Shown in pieces: positions 8,438-16,354 of a stretch of DNA of 35,959 nt. A program made the translations under genes and the position numbers. This DNA comes from DATBDE01 sp036270095. GTDB lineage: Bacteria; Actinomycetota; Thermoleophilia; Solirubrobacterales; Solirubrobacteraceae. The DNA lies in the NCBI GenBank assembly GCA_036270095.1, contig DATBDE010000056.1, positions 1 through 35,959 on the forward strand. The letters are read 5' to 3'. The notes below the pieces were generated by a model that was given only the letters and a program-made list of their open reading frames with translations, was not told where the DNA came from and did no database searches. How positions within the stretch are numbered: the stretch's first letter is position 1; every line of letters begins with the position of its first letter.

Positions 8438-9669
8438 TCTCGCGCCGGATCCTCGTGACCGGCCTCTCGACCTACTGGGGAGGCCGGGTGGCCCAGGCGC
8501 TCGAGCGCGAGCGTGCGGTGGAGGCGATCGTGGGCGTCGACGTCCACGACCCCACGGTCGAGCTCGAGCGCACTGAGTACGTGCGCGTAGGCCACCAGCA
8601 CGCGCTGCTGCGGCGCATCGTGCAGGCGGCCGAGATCGACACCGTGGTCGACACGCGGCTCGTGGTCGACTCGACCACGACCCCGTCGCGGCTCGCGCAC
8701 GAGAACAACGTCATCGGGACGATGAACATCCTCGCCGCCTGCAGCGGCCCGGAGTCCCCGGTGCGCAAGTTCGTGTTCAAGTCCTCGGGGCACTGGTACG
8801 GCTGCGAGCAGGACGATCCGGCGTACTTCACCGAGGAGATGGAGCGGCCGCACCCGCCGCGCACGCCGATCGAGAAGGACATCGTCGAGGCCGAGCGCGC
8901 CGTGCACGCCTACGCCGACGCCACGCCGCGGGCCACCGTCACCGTGCTGCGCTTCTCCAACGGCCTGGGGCCAACGATCGCGACCGCGCACACGCGCCTG
9001 TTCGCGCTGCCCGCCGTGCCCGCCGTCTTCGGCTTCGACCCCCGCTACCAGTTCGTGCACGAGGACGACATCGTCGGCTGCCTCGAGTTCGCCGTGCGCA
9101 ACGACCTGCCCGGGCGCTACAACTGCGCCGGCGACGGCGTGCTCGTGCTCTCCGAGGTCGTCGACCTGCTGGGCAAGCCGCTGCTGCCGATCCTCCCGCC
9201 GTGGGGCACGAGCATCGCGACCGGTCTCGCCGGCCGGCTGGGGATCCGCATCCCGCCGGAGATGCTGCAGCAGCTGCGGTTCGGGCGCGGGCTCGACAAC
9301 CGCCGGCTCAAGGCCGCCGGCTACGCGTATCGCTACACGACGCGCGAGGCGGTGCAGGCCCACGCCGAGGCGCTGCGCCTGCGCCCGCTCCTGCGCGGCG
9401 GCGACGCGCCCTACCGCTACGAGCGCGAGGTGGAGGAGTTCCTGCGCCGCAGCCCGACGGTGCGCAAGCGGCCCGAGCCGCGCTGGGCGCAGGACGCCGA
9501 AGCGGACGTCGATGCCCTGGACGGTTTGGACGCCGCCGCGCTCATCGCGCTGCTGCCCAGCCTGCCCCGCCCCGAGCTCGAAGCGCTGGGGCGCCACGAA
9601 GCCGGAAATGCGCGACGTCCAGAGGTTTTGGCCGCCATTGGTCGAAATCTGGCGCGAAGCCGTCCGTGA
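8434..9669 (+). CDS. NAD-dependent epimerase/dehydratase-like SDR protein
   Basis: A 411-residue extended short-chain dehydrogenase-like protein. The N-terminus has a Rossmann strand and a Gly-rich turn TGLSTYWGG (9-17), and FVFKSSGHWYG (113-123) is the usual beta-5 region. At the position where UDP-sugar epimerases carry the catalytic Tyr-x-x-x-Lys, this protein reads TPIEK (144-148), so the Lys is kept but the Tyr is Thr. The C-terminal ~120 residues extend beyond the SDR fold and are Arg/Glu-rich. Translationally coupled to the acyltransferase upstream. It may bind NAD(H) without being a classical epimerase; the galE-like names given to relatives should be treated with caution. Confidence 0.85.
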   Translation: MISRRILVTGLSTYWGGRVAQALERERAVEAIVGVDVHDPTVELERTEYVRVGHQHALLRRIVQAAEIDTVVDTRLVVDSTTTPSRLAHENNVIGTMNILAACSGPESPVRKFVFKSSGHWYGCEQDDPAYFTEEMERPHPPRTPIEKDIVEAERAVHAYADATPRATVTVLRFSNGLGPTIATAHTRLFALPAVPAVFGFDPRYQFVHEDDIVGCLEFAVRNDLPGRYNCAGDGVLVLSEVVDLLGKPLLPILPPWGTSIATGLAGRLGIRIPPEMLQQLRFGRGLDNRRLKAAGYAYRYTTREAVQAHAEALRLRPLLRGGDAPYRYEREVEEFLRRSPTVRKRPEPRWAQDAEADVDALDGLDAAALIALLPSLPRPELEALGRHEAGNARRPEVLAAIGRNLARSRP

Positions 9670-9714
9670 CCGGTACGGATTAGGGGTGTAGCAACGGGAA
9701 AGCGGGAAATTCCC

Positions 9715-9745
9715 TTGACGAACCGCCCGCTACGTCTCCTACACT
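9715..9745 (+). promoter_or_regulatory. Candidate sigma-70-type promoter for the L,D-transpeptidase gene
   Basis: TTGACG at 9715-9720 and TACACT at 9740-9745, separated by 19 bases, in the 107-bp gap before the ATG at 9777. The hexamers are good matches but the spacing is longer than the preferred 17. Transcription would start near 9752. The local drop in GC content (GGGAAAGCGGGAAATTCCC just upstream) agrees with a regulatory segment. Confidence 0.45.
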
Positions 9746-9776
9746 TCTCCGGTCTCGCGCCTACCCAAGATCGACC

Positions 9777-10823
9777 ATGAGAAACAAGACCTTCATCCTC
9801 GTGGCCGGCTTCCTCGTCGTCCTGCTCGTCGGGGCGGGGGCCGTCTACCTATACGACGCAAGTCAGAGCGACGACATCGCTGACGGCATCCAGGTCGGCG
9901 GCGTCGACGTTGGCGGGCTGAACAAGGCCCAGGCCCGCGACAAGATCCAGCGCGAGCTGGTCGGGCCGCTCACCCAGCCGATCAAGGTCACCGGGCCCGG
10001 CGGTCACGACTTCACGCTGACGGCCAAGCGCGCCAAGGTGACGATGGACGTAAACGGGATGGTCCAGGAGGCGATCGACAAGTCGCGCGACGGCTCGATC
10101 ATCACGCGCGCCTGGCGCGGTGTGACCGGCGGGAAGCTCAACGCGAACCTGCCGCCGAAGGTCGACTACTCCGCCTCGGCGGTCAACAAGCTGATCCGCC
10201 GCGTCAAGAAGGCGGTCAACACCGAGCCGCAGAACGCGAGCCTGGCCCCGGGCGCGGAGGGCCTGCGCAAGGTCGCCGCCCACAACGGCATCGTTGTGCG
10301 TGTGCCCCAGCTGCGCACCGACCTCCAGAAGACGCTCACGGTGCCTTCGGGCGAGCGCGCCGTGCAGGTCGCGGTGACGAAGGAGGCCCCGAAGGTCACG
10401 GTCCACGACCTGGTCAAGAAGTATCCGAACTACATCATCGTGAACCGCAACGGGTTCCAGCTTCGCTACTACCACAACCTCAAGCTGACCAAGACCTACG
10501 GGATCGCGGTCGGCATGCAGGGGCTGGAGACGCCGGCGGGCCTGTACGACATCCAGAACAAGCAGGTCAACCCGTCCTGGCAGGTGCCGAACTCGTCCTG
10601 GGCGGGCTCGCTCGCCGGGCAGCTCATCCCGCCCGGCCCGCAGGATCCGCTCAAGGCGCGGTGGATGGGCATCGACGGCGGCGCGGGAATCCACGGCATC
10701 GATCCGAGTGAGTACGGCTCGATCGGCACCGCGGGCTCGCACGGATGCGTCCGCATGACCATCCCCGACGTGATCGATCTCTACGACCGCGTCAGCGTCG
10801 GCACCCCGGTCTACGTCGTTTGA
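9777..10823 (+). CDS. L,D-transpeptidase with PG-binding domain (YkuD family)
   Basis: A 348-residue envelope protein that would form 3-3 cross-links or attach proteins to peptidoglycan. Residues 6-27 are a signal anchor; residues 38-110 resemble the PG_binding_4 domain (IQVGGVDVGGLNKAQA at the start); the YkuD catalytic domain occupies about 217-348. The active site is complete: His306 in GIHGID and SHGCVRM (321-327) with the nucleophile Cys324. A final NLxx-like strand TPVYVV ends the protein. The start ATG is 32 bases after the candidate -10 box. Its stop overlaps the TTG start of the next gene, so the two are probably cotranscribed. Confidence 0.94.
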   Translation: MRNKTFILVAGFLVVLLVGAGAVYLYDASQSDDIADGIQVGGVDVGGLNKAQARDKIQRELVGPLTQPIKVTGPGGHDFTLTAKRAKVTMDVNGMVQEAIDKSRDGSIITRAWRGVTGGKLNANLPPKVDYSASAVNKLIRRVKKAVNTEPQNASLAPGAEGLRKVAAHNGIVVRVPQLRTDLQKTLTVPSGERAVQVAVTKEAPKVTVHDLVKKYPNYIIVNRNGFQLRYYHNLKLTKTYGIAVGMQGLETPAGLYDIQNKQVNPSWQVPNSSWAGSLAGQLIPPGPQDPLKARWMGIDGGAGIHGIDPSEYGSIGTAGSHGCVRMTIPDVIDLYDRVSVGTPVYVV

Positions 10824-11308
10824 CCGACCCGCCGAACGACCAGGGCGACGAGCCCGAGTTCGACCCACCCCAGACACCCACCCCAGGACCGGCTCCCGGC
10901 GCTCCGCCCACGCCGCCGCCGCCCACGCGGCAGCAGCCGCCGCCCGTGCCGCCCGCGCCCTCCCCGGGCCCGCCGCCGGGAGCGCCGCCGCCCCCGCCCG
11001 GCTACACGACGCCCGCAGGGCCCGTGGCGCCGCCCCCGCCGTACGGCTACGGGCAGGTCGTGGCGCAGCGGACGAGCGGCAAGGCCGTGGCCTCGCTCGT
11101 GCTCGGGATCGCGGGCTGGCTCGTGGCCCCGTTCATCCTCTCCGTGCTCGGGATCATCTTCGGCGCGATGGCGCGCAAGGAGATCGCCAACGACCCCGCC
11201 GTCGGCGGCCGCGGCATGGCCAACTGGGGCTTCTGGCTCTCGATCACCGGCCTGGCGGCGTGGGTGATCCTCATCGTGGTCCTGATCGCCTCGTCGTCCA
11301 ACTCCTAG
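10820..11308 (+). CDS. Proline-rich DUF4190-type membrane protein
   Basis: A 162-residue protein with a Pro/Gly-rich, low-complexity cytoplasmic N-terminal half (about residues 10-85, including PPPP runs and a PYGYG segment) and two hydrophobic segments, about 92-120 (ASLVLGIAGWLVAPFILSVL) and 140-158 (LSITGLAAWVILIVVLIAS), joined by a basic loop ARKEI. This is the DUF4190 layout common in Actinobacteria. I chose the TTG at 10820 because it overlaps the L,D-transpeptidase stop (TTGA) and avoids an Arg-rich upstream extension. Function unknown; the link to a peptidoglycan enzyme suggests a cell-envelope role. Confidence 0.85.
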   Translation: MTDPPNDQGDEPEFDPPQTPTPGPAPGAPPTPPPPTRQQPPPVPPAPSPGPPPGAPPPPPGYTTPAGPVAPPPPYGYGQVVAQRTSGKAVASLVLGIAGWLVAPFILSVLGIIFGAMARKEIANDPAVGGRGMANWGFWLSITGLAAWVILIVVLIASSSNS

Positions 11309-11320
11309 GCCATCCTCGGG

Positions 11321-11339
11321 CGCCGCCGGCCGGGCGGCG
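11321..11339 (+). terminator. GC-rich hairpin downstream of the DUF4190 gene
   Basis: CGCCGCC at 11321-11327 pairs perfectly with GGCGGCG at 11333-11339 around a 5-base loop. It starts 12 bases after the stop at 11308. No T-run follows, so it is a probable but not canonical intrinsic terminator, as is common in high-GC Actinobacteria. Confidence 0.45.
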
Positions 11340-11359
11340 GCGGCGTGTCCTTCGCGACC

Positions 11360-11470
11360 GAATGGAGCTTTGTGTGCGCTATAGGGCACTCGATGTTCCA
11401 TTCAACGCCGTTGAATGGAAGTTTGCTGTCGCCATCGCACCACCGATGTTCCGATCGCTCGGATCATCGG
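11360..11470. repeat. Diverged 53-bp direct repeat with two long inverted repeats
   Basis: Between two convergent genes. GAATGGA...TTTG begins at 11360 and again at 11413, and CGATGTTCC occurs at 11391 and again at 11444: both pairs are offset by exactly 53 bases, so two diverged tandem units are present. The first unit ends in a perfect inverted repeat with 11-base arms (TTCCATTCAAC at 11396-11406 and its complement at 11410-11420, 3-base spacer). The second ends in a 12-base-arm inverted repeat with one mismatch (11443-11454 and 11459-11470, 4-base loop). The segment is less GC-rich than its surroundings. It may be terminators, a MITE-like remnant or a protein-binding site. Confidence 0.6.
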
Positions 11471-11479
11471 ACATTTGCG

Positions 11480-11752
11480 CTAAGGACCGATCTCGTCCAC
11501 GGGGACCTCGGCCCAGCCGTCGTCCAGGAGCGAGGAGTGCTGCCCGCCGTGGCGAAGAACGAGGGCGCCGATGTACACCCCTCGCGTCCGCTTGCGCATC
11601 ACTGCGTACCACATGGTCGAGGCATCGCGGGTGCCCTGGATCCGGTGCCAAGGCGGCGCGACCGAGCCGTCCTGCCCGGCGATGCCGGCGTCGACGAGCT
11701 GGCGCTGAGTGGCGACCCGGCCCGACGACGTGTCGATGAAGAACACCGCCAC
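11480..11752 (-). CDS. Small protein of unknown function
   Basis: A 90-residue protein starting at GTG 11752 and ending at TAG 11482-11480. It begins VAVFFIDTSSGRVATQRQLVDAGI and has Trp/His-containing stretches (PPWHRIQGTRD, MWYAVMRKRTRG) and an acidic end. Third codon positions are almost all G or C on this strand, which supports it being coding. I see no known motif, signal peptide or membrane segment. Its first 17 bases overlap the proposed divergent start of the recombinase gene, so one of the two starts may need moving downstream. An imperfect inverted repeat 10 bases after its stop (11443-11470) could be its terminator. Confidence 0.6.
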   Translation of the reverse strand: MAVFFIDTSSGRVATQRQLVDAGIAGQDGSVAPPWHRIQGTRDASTMWYAVMRKRTRGVYIGALVLRHGGQHSSLLDDGWAEVPVDEIGP

Positions 11753-12668
11753 GGCGCCGCACCCTACAAGCGCGCTGACGCCGGGATGGGAAGCGGCGCT
11801 GCGCGCGTTCGACGACGACCTGCGCCGTCGCGGGGCGGCGGAGAAGACGCGCCGCGCCTACGGGATCGATCTCGGGCAGTTCGCGCGCTGGGCCTCCGAA
11901 CGCGGTAGCGAGCCCGAAGCCATCGGCGTGCGCGAGCTGCGCCGCTGGGCCGCGGTGCTGTCCGCCAAACGCGCGGCGCCGACCACGGTGGCGCGCAAGC
12001 TCGCGGCCCTGCGCGCCTTCTACCGCGCGCTGGTCGAGGCGGGCACGATGGAGGCCAACCCGGCCGAGCTCATGCCGGCGCCCAAGCGCCCCCAGCGGCT
12101 GCCGCGGGCGCTCAAGGCCGACGAGGTCTCGGCCCTGCTGGACCGCATCCCCACGGGCACGCCGCTCGAGCAGCGCGACCGGGCGCTGTTCGAGCTCGCG
12201 TATGCGTCGGGCCTGCGGGCCGAGGAGCTGGTGGGGCTCGACGTCGGCAGCGTGGACTTCGACGCCGAGTCGGTCCGGGTCGAGGGCAAGGGCGGCAAGA
12301 CGCGCGTCGTTCCGGTGGGCGAGCACGCGCTGCGGGCGATCGCGCGCTACTGCGAGCGCGCTCGTCCGGCGCTCGCGACCGACCGCGACCAGCACGCGCT
12401 GTTCCTGTCCAAGTCGGGGCGCCGGCTCTCGACCTCCGACGTCCGCCGGCGGCTGCGAGCGTGGGCGCGCCTGGCTGCCGCCCGGGCGGGCGTGTCCCCG
12501 CACTGGCTGCGGCATTCCTTCGCCACCCACCTGCTCGACGGAGGCGCGGATTTGCGGGCGATTCAGGAGCTTCTGGGCCACGCGAGCCTGTCCACAACGC
12601 AGATCTACACTCGGGTAGAGTCGAAGCGATTGAGGTCCACCTACGCGCGAGCGCATCCGCGCGCGTGA
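11736..12668 (+). CDS. xerD: Tyrosine recombinase XerC/XerD
   Basis: A 310-residue site-specific recombinase of the size expected for the housekeeping XerC/D resolving chromosome dimers at dif. N-terminal SAM-like core-binding domain about 17-105 (KTRRAYGIDLGQFARWA) and catalytic domain about 125-300. Catalytic residues visible: Arg161 (GLRAEEL), Lys in the GKGGKTR turn (185-190), His256 and Arg259 (HWLRHSFATH), His282 (LLGHASLS) and nucleophile Tyr291 (TQIYTRV). The ATG at 11736 is the best start; a GTG at 11709 would overlap the divergent gene further. No mobile-element context is seen, so a chromosomal Xer role is most likely. XerC and XerD cannot be told apart here; the symbol is a best guess. 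Confidence 0.9.
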   Translation: MKNTATAPHPTSALTPGWEAALRAFDDDLRRRGAAEKTRRAYGIDLGQFARWASERGSEPEAIGVRELRRWAAVLSAKRAAPTTVARKLAALRAFYRALVEAGTMEANPAELMPAPKRPQRLPRALKADEVSALLDRIPTGTPLEQRDRALFELAYASGLRAEELVGLDVGSVDFDAESVRVEGKGGKTRVVPVGEHALRAIARYCERARPALATDRDQHALFLSKSGRRLSTSDVRRRLRAWARLAAARAGVSPHWLRHSFATHLLDGGADLRAIQELLGHASLSTTQIYTRVESKRLRSTYARAHPRA

Positions 12669-12692
12669 CTGAGATGTCGGCAGAGGTTGAAC

Positions 12693-13478
12693 GTGGAGGC
12701 GAGTGTCAAAGCCGTCGAGCTGAAGGACCTCTGGCGCCGATACCGCGCCGACGGTGACGAACGAGCCAGAGAACGGCTGGTCGTCGCCTACTCGCCGCTC
12801 GTCAAGTACGTGGCCGGCCGCATGGCTTCGGGCCTGCCGGCGCACGTCGAAGAGGCCGACCTCATCTCCTACGGCCTCATCGGGCTCATCTCCGCCATCG
12901 AGCGCTTCGACCCCGAGCGCGAGATCAAGTTCGAGACCTACGCCATCCCGCGCGTCCGCGGGGCGATCATCGACGAGCTGCGAGCGCTGGACTGGGTGCC
13001 GCGCTCGGTTCGCGCGCGCGCGCGGGAGATCGAACGGGCGAACGTCAAGCTCGAGCACCAGCTCCAGCGCGCGCCGACTGACGAGGAGATGGCGGCGGAG
13101 CTGCACATCACGATGGACGCGTTTCACGAGGCGCTGATCCAGATCTCGAACTCGACCATCGCCGCGCTCGACGAGCTGTGGACGGTGTCGGACACGAGTG
13201 GCGACCAGGTGTCGCTGCTCGACACGCTGCAGGACCCGGAGGCGCCCGACCCGGCCAAGGTCATGGACGCGTCCGAGCTGAAGGACCGCATCGCCGACGC
13301 CATCGCCCGGTTGCCCGAGCGCGAGAAGCTGGTGATCGCCCTCTACTACTACGAGAACCTGACCCTGCGCGAGATCGGGGAGGTGCTGGGCGTGACCGAA
13401 TCGCGCATCTCACAGCTGCACACCAAGGCCGTGCTGCGGCTGCGCTCGCGGCTCGGGGAGGAGGCGGCTGCGGCGTAG
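12693..13478 (+). CDS. FliA/WhiG-type RNA polymerase sigma factor
   Basis: A 261-residue group 3 sigma factor with regions 2, 3 and 4. Region 2 carries DLISYGLIGLISAIERFDP and the -10-melting segment FETYAIPRVRGAIIDELRALDWVPRSVR; region 3 starts near ARAREIERAN; region 4.2 has LTLREIGEVLGVTESRISQLH, the form typical of FliA/WhiG. I favour GTG 12693 over TTG 12687 because AGAGG at 12682-12686 is then correctly spaced. No anti-sigma or flagellar gene is adjacent, so a WhiG-like developmental or stress role is possible but unproven. It follows the recombinase by 24 bases and may share its transcript. Confidence 0.92.
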   Translation: MEASVKAVELKDLWRRYRADGDERARERLVVAYSPLVKYVAGRMASGLPAHVEEADLISYGLIGLISAIERFDPEREIKFETYAIPRVRGAIIDELRALDWVPRSVRARAREIERANVKLEHQLQRAPTDEEMAAELHITMDAFHEALIQISNSTIAALDELWTVSDTSGDQVSLLDTLQDPEAPDPAKVMDASELKDRIADAIARLPEREKLVIALYYYENLTLREIGEVLGVTESRISQLHTKAVLRLRSRLGEEAAAA

Positions 13479-13525
13479 GATCGACCGATAGGCTGGGTGG
13501 TTCCGGACACGAGGAGAGGAAACCG

Positions 13526-15592
13526 ATGCACAAACCCGCCGATCGGATCCGCAACGTGGCCCTCGTCGGGCATCGCGGCTCGGGCAAGACGTCGCTGCAC
13601 GAGGCGCTCCTCCACCAGGCCGGGGCCGTGAACCGGCTGGGCTCGGTGGTGGACGGCACGACGGTGTCGGATGCCGACAGCGACGAGAAGGCCCGGCAGA
13701 TGTCGATCTCGGCGGCGCTTGCGTCGTTCGAGTGGTCGGACCGCAAGGTCAACCTCATCGACACCCCGGGGGAGCCGTCGTTCGTGGCCGACGCGCTCGG
13801 CGCCCTGCGCGTGTGCGAGTCGGCGATCTTCGTCATCAACGCCGTCATGGGCGTCGAGGTCTCGACCACGCGCCTGTGGCAGCGGGCCGACGAGCTCGAC
13901 CTCGCCCGCCTCATCTTCGTGAACATGCTCGACCGCGAGCGGGCCGACTTCTTCCGTACGCTGGATTCGCTGAAGAGCGCCTTCGGCCAGCACGTCGTGG
14001 CCACCGAGATCCCGATCGGCTCCGAGCACGAGGTCCGCGGCGTCATCGACCTCGTGGACATGAAGGGCTACGAGTACGACGGCAACGGCCGCGACAACTG
14101 CCGCGAGATTCCGATCCCGGACGAGCTCGCCGACCAGGCCCAGGAGTACCGCGAGAAGCTCATGGACGAGGTCTCGGAGACTTCCGACGCGCTCATGGAG
14201 CGCTACCTCGAGGGCGAGGAGATCTCCCACGCGGAGATCGTCGCCGCCCTCAAGGAAGGCACCAACCACGGCGACATCTTCCCCGTCACCTGCGGTGTGG
14301 CCACCCGCAACCTGGCCACCAACCGCCTGCTCGATGCGGTCGTCGAGGACCTCCCCTCGCCGGTCAAGCACGGCGCGCTGGAGCTGGACGACCTGTCGCT
14401 CGAGGCCGAGGAGGACTCCGACCTCTACGCGTTTGTGTTCAAGACCCGCGCCGACCCGTTCGCCGGGCGCATCAACCTGTTCCGCGTCTACCAGGGCGTC
14501 ATGCGGCACGACACCCAGGTGGTCAACGCGCGCACGGAGAACAAGGAGCGCATCGGCCAGCTGCTCGTGTTCAGCGGCAAGGACAGCGAGCACGTCGACG
14601 AGTTCGGGCCGGGCGACATCGGCGCCGTGGCCAAGCTCAAGGAGACGCGCGCGGGGGACTGGCTCGTGACCAAGGCGGCCGAGGTCGCCATGCCGCAGAT
14701 CAGCCTGCCCAACCCGGTCATGGCCTTCGCCATCGAGCCGAAGACCAAGGGCTCCGAGGACAAGGTGTTCACCGCCCTGCGCCGGTTGCAGGAGGAGGAC
14801 CCGACCATCGACGTCCACCGCGACCCGCAGACCGGCGAGCAGATCGTGGCCGGCCTCTCCCAGATCCACGTCGAGGTGATCGTGGAGCGCATGCGCGACC
14901 GCTTCGGCGCCGAGGTCAACCTCGCTCCGCCGCGCGTGCCCTACCAGGAGACGATCCGCTCGGGGGCCAAGGCCCACGGTCGCCACAAGAAGCAGTCCGG
15001 CGGCCGCGGCCAGTTCGGCGACTGCCACATCGAGATCGAGCCCCTGGCGGGCGACGAGTTCGAGTTCGTCAACGCCATCAAGGGCGGCGTGATCCCGACG
15101 AGCTTCATCCCCGCGGTCGAGAAGGGCATCGTCGAGGCGATGGAGGCCGGGACCGTGGCGGGCTATCCGGTCAAGGGCGTGCGCGTGCGCCTCTTCGACG
15201 GCCAGTACCACTCGGTCGACTCGTCGGAGATGGCGTTCAAGATCGCCGGCTCGCTGGCCATGAAGCAGGCGCTCGATCAGGCCGGCGCGGTGCTGCTCGA
15301 GCCGATCATGCTCGTGACCCTGTCGGTGCCGGAGGAGAGCGTGGGCGACGTCATCGGCGACCTGAACTCGCGCCGCGGCCGCCCGCTGGGCATGGAGCCG
15401 GTCGGCGGGATGACCGAGATCAAGGCCGAGGTCCCCATGGCCGAGATGCTCACCTACGCCCCCGACCTGCGCTCGCTGACCGCCGGCCAGGGCGAATACA
15501 CGATGGATTTCGCCCGCTACGAGGAGGTTCCCGGCCACCTCGCGCAGAAGGTGGTCGAAGAGGCGCGTTCCGAGGAGGGCGCAACAGCCTAA
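13526..15592 (+). CDS. Elongation factor G-like protein (EF-G2 type) with altered G motifs
   Basis: A 688-residue translation-factor-family GTPase with the five-domain EF-G layout. Walker A is GHRGSGKT (15-22). G3 reads DTPGE (79-83), where canonical EF-G and EF-Tu have DTPGH with the GTP-activating His; G4 reads NMLD (133-136) in place of NKxD. Domain IV carries a HKKQSGGRGQFGDCHIEIEP stretch and domain V ends normally. These changes place it with actinobacterial EF-G-like paralogues, not the main FusA, and suggest weak or absent classical translocase activity. The start has an excellent ribosome binding site, GAGGAGAGGA at 13511-13520. Possible roles include ribosome rescue or hibernation, which is speculative. 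Confidence 0.92.
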   Translation: MHKPADRIRNVALVGHRGSGKTSLHEALLHQAGAVNRLGSVVDGTTVSDADSDEKARQMSISAALASFEWSDRKVNLIDTPGEPSFVADALGALRVCESAIFVINAVMGVEVSTTRLWQRADELDLARLIFVNMLDRERADFFRTLDSLKSAFGQHVVATEIPIGSEHEVRGVIDLVDMKGYEYDGNGRDNCREIPIPDELADQAQEYREKLMDEVSETSDALMERYLEGEEISHAEIVAALKEGTNHGDIFPVTCGVATRNLATNRLLDAVVEDLPSPVKHGALELDDLSLEAEEDSDLYAFVFKTRADPFAGRINLFRVYQGVMRHDTQVVNARTENKERIGQLLVFSGKDSEHVDEFGPGDIGAVAKLKETRAGDWLVTKAAEVAMPQISLPNPVMAFAIEPKTKGSEDKVFTALRRLQEEDPTIDVHRDPQTGEQIVAGLSQIHVEVIVERMRDRFGAEVNLAPPRVPYQETIRSGAKAHGRHKKQSGGRGQFGDCHIEIEPLAGDEFEFVNAIKGGVIPTSFIPAVEKGIVEAMEAGTVAGYPVKGVRVRLFDGQYHSVDSSEMAFKIAGSLAMKQALDQAGAVLLEPIMLVTLSVPEESVGDVIGDLNSRRGRPLGMEPVGGMTEIKAEVPMAEMLTYAPDLRSLTAGQGEYTMDFARYEEVPGHLAQKVVEEARSEEGATA

Positions 15593-15606
15593 ATTGCGGC
15601 GGAAAT

Positions 15607-15639
15607 GGCCGAATGGCCCCTCGCCTGGGGCCATCGGCC
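15607..15639 (+). terminator. Strong hairpin after the EF-G-like gene
   Basis: GGCCG (15607-15611) and ATGGCCCC (15613-15620) pair with GGGGCCAT (15627-15634) and CGGCC (15635-15639), a 13-bp stem with a single bulged A and a 6-base loop. It begins 15 bases after the stop at 15592. No T-run follows. It probably ends the upstream transcript or separates it from the run of genes beginning at 15660. Confidence 0.6.
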
Positions 15640-15659
15640 GCTGCTACGCTCGTCGCCGC

Positions 15660-16343
15660 ATGACCCCCCGGGAGATTCGCACGGACGACGACCAGGTCGA
15701 GTGTGCCGTCTGCGGGCGTTCGCTGTTGCGCGGTGAGGAGCCCGAGCCCTACCTGCACGACGGCCGCCGCCGCGACGTGTGCGAGCTGTGCACCGGCCGG
15801 GCCGAGCGCGAGGGCTGGATCCGCGAGGCCGAGGGCCAGCAGATCGGCGCCCGAGCCGCCCGCGACCGCCGTGGGCTGATCTCGCGCTTCCGCTCGTGGC
15901 AGCGGTCGCGGCCGCAGCACGAGGCCGAGCCCAACGGCTCGCTGGCCGAGGAGCTGCGCGCGTCGCCGCACGCGGCCGACGAGCTGTTCGTGGCGCCGCG
16001 GCACCGCGAGCGCCACATCCACGCCGTCCCGACCTCGGACGAGCTGAAGATGGCGCGCGCGCTCGAGCTCTTCAACGCCTCCGAGCACCCGCGCACGGTG
16101 GCCGGAGTGGCCCGCTCGCTCGGACCCCCGGGCGTGGCTGTGCTGCCGGTCGAGAATTCGAGCTTGGTGACGGTGACCGTGGCCTGGGAGCTGTGCTGGT
16201 ACCGCTACGAGGTCGACCTCGCCGACGAGCGCGGGGGCGTGCGCGTGGCCGACCAGGGCTACGAGCTCGAGGAGCTCACCGACAGCGAACAGGTCGCCAA
16301 CGCGGCGGCCGACGACCGCGGGGTTCTGCAGACGGCTGCGTAG
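15660..16343 (+). CDS. Zinc-ribbon-like protein of unknown function
   Basis: A 227-residue soluble protein. Two CxxC pairs (CAVCG, Cys15/Cys18, and CELCTG, Cys41/Cys44) in the first 50 residues form a likely zinc ribbon. A basic linker (about 75-100) follows, and then a C-terminal domain (about 130-227) with a helix DELKMARALELFNASEHPRT and a beta-rich part containing WELCWYRYEVDL and repeated acidic turns. First of four closely spaced genes that include RNase HI. A nucleic-acid-binding role is plausible from the zinc ribbon and the neighbour, but I recognise no named family. Confidence 0.75.
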   Translation: MTPREIRTDDDQVECAVCGRSLLRGEEPEPYLHDGRRRDVCELCTGRAEREGWIREAEGQQIGARAARDRRGLISRFRSWQRSRPQHEAEPNGSLAEELRASPHAADELFVAPRHRERHIHAVPTSDELKMARALELFNASEHPRTVAGVARSLGPPGVAVLPVENSSLVTVTVAWELCWYRYEVDLADERGGVRVADQGYELEELTDSEQVANAAADDRGVLQTAA

Positions 16344-16354
16344 CCCCCTGCCGC

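Noticed and set aside
11736..12668. Phage or integron integrase in place of a chromosomal recombinase
   Set aside because: Length, domain layout and lack of attachment-site repeats or phage genes nearby fit XerC/XerD better.
13349..15634. Long minus-strand open frame opposite the EF-G-like gene and sigma factor end
   Set aside because: Composition is typical of a GC-driven antisense frame (repeated HDHL, RGRQ-type runs) with no domain; the plus-strand gene is clearly real.
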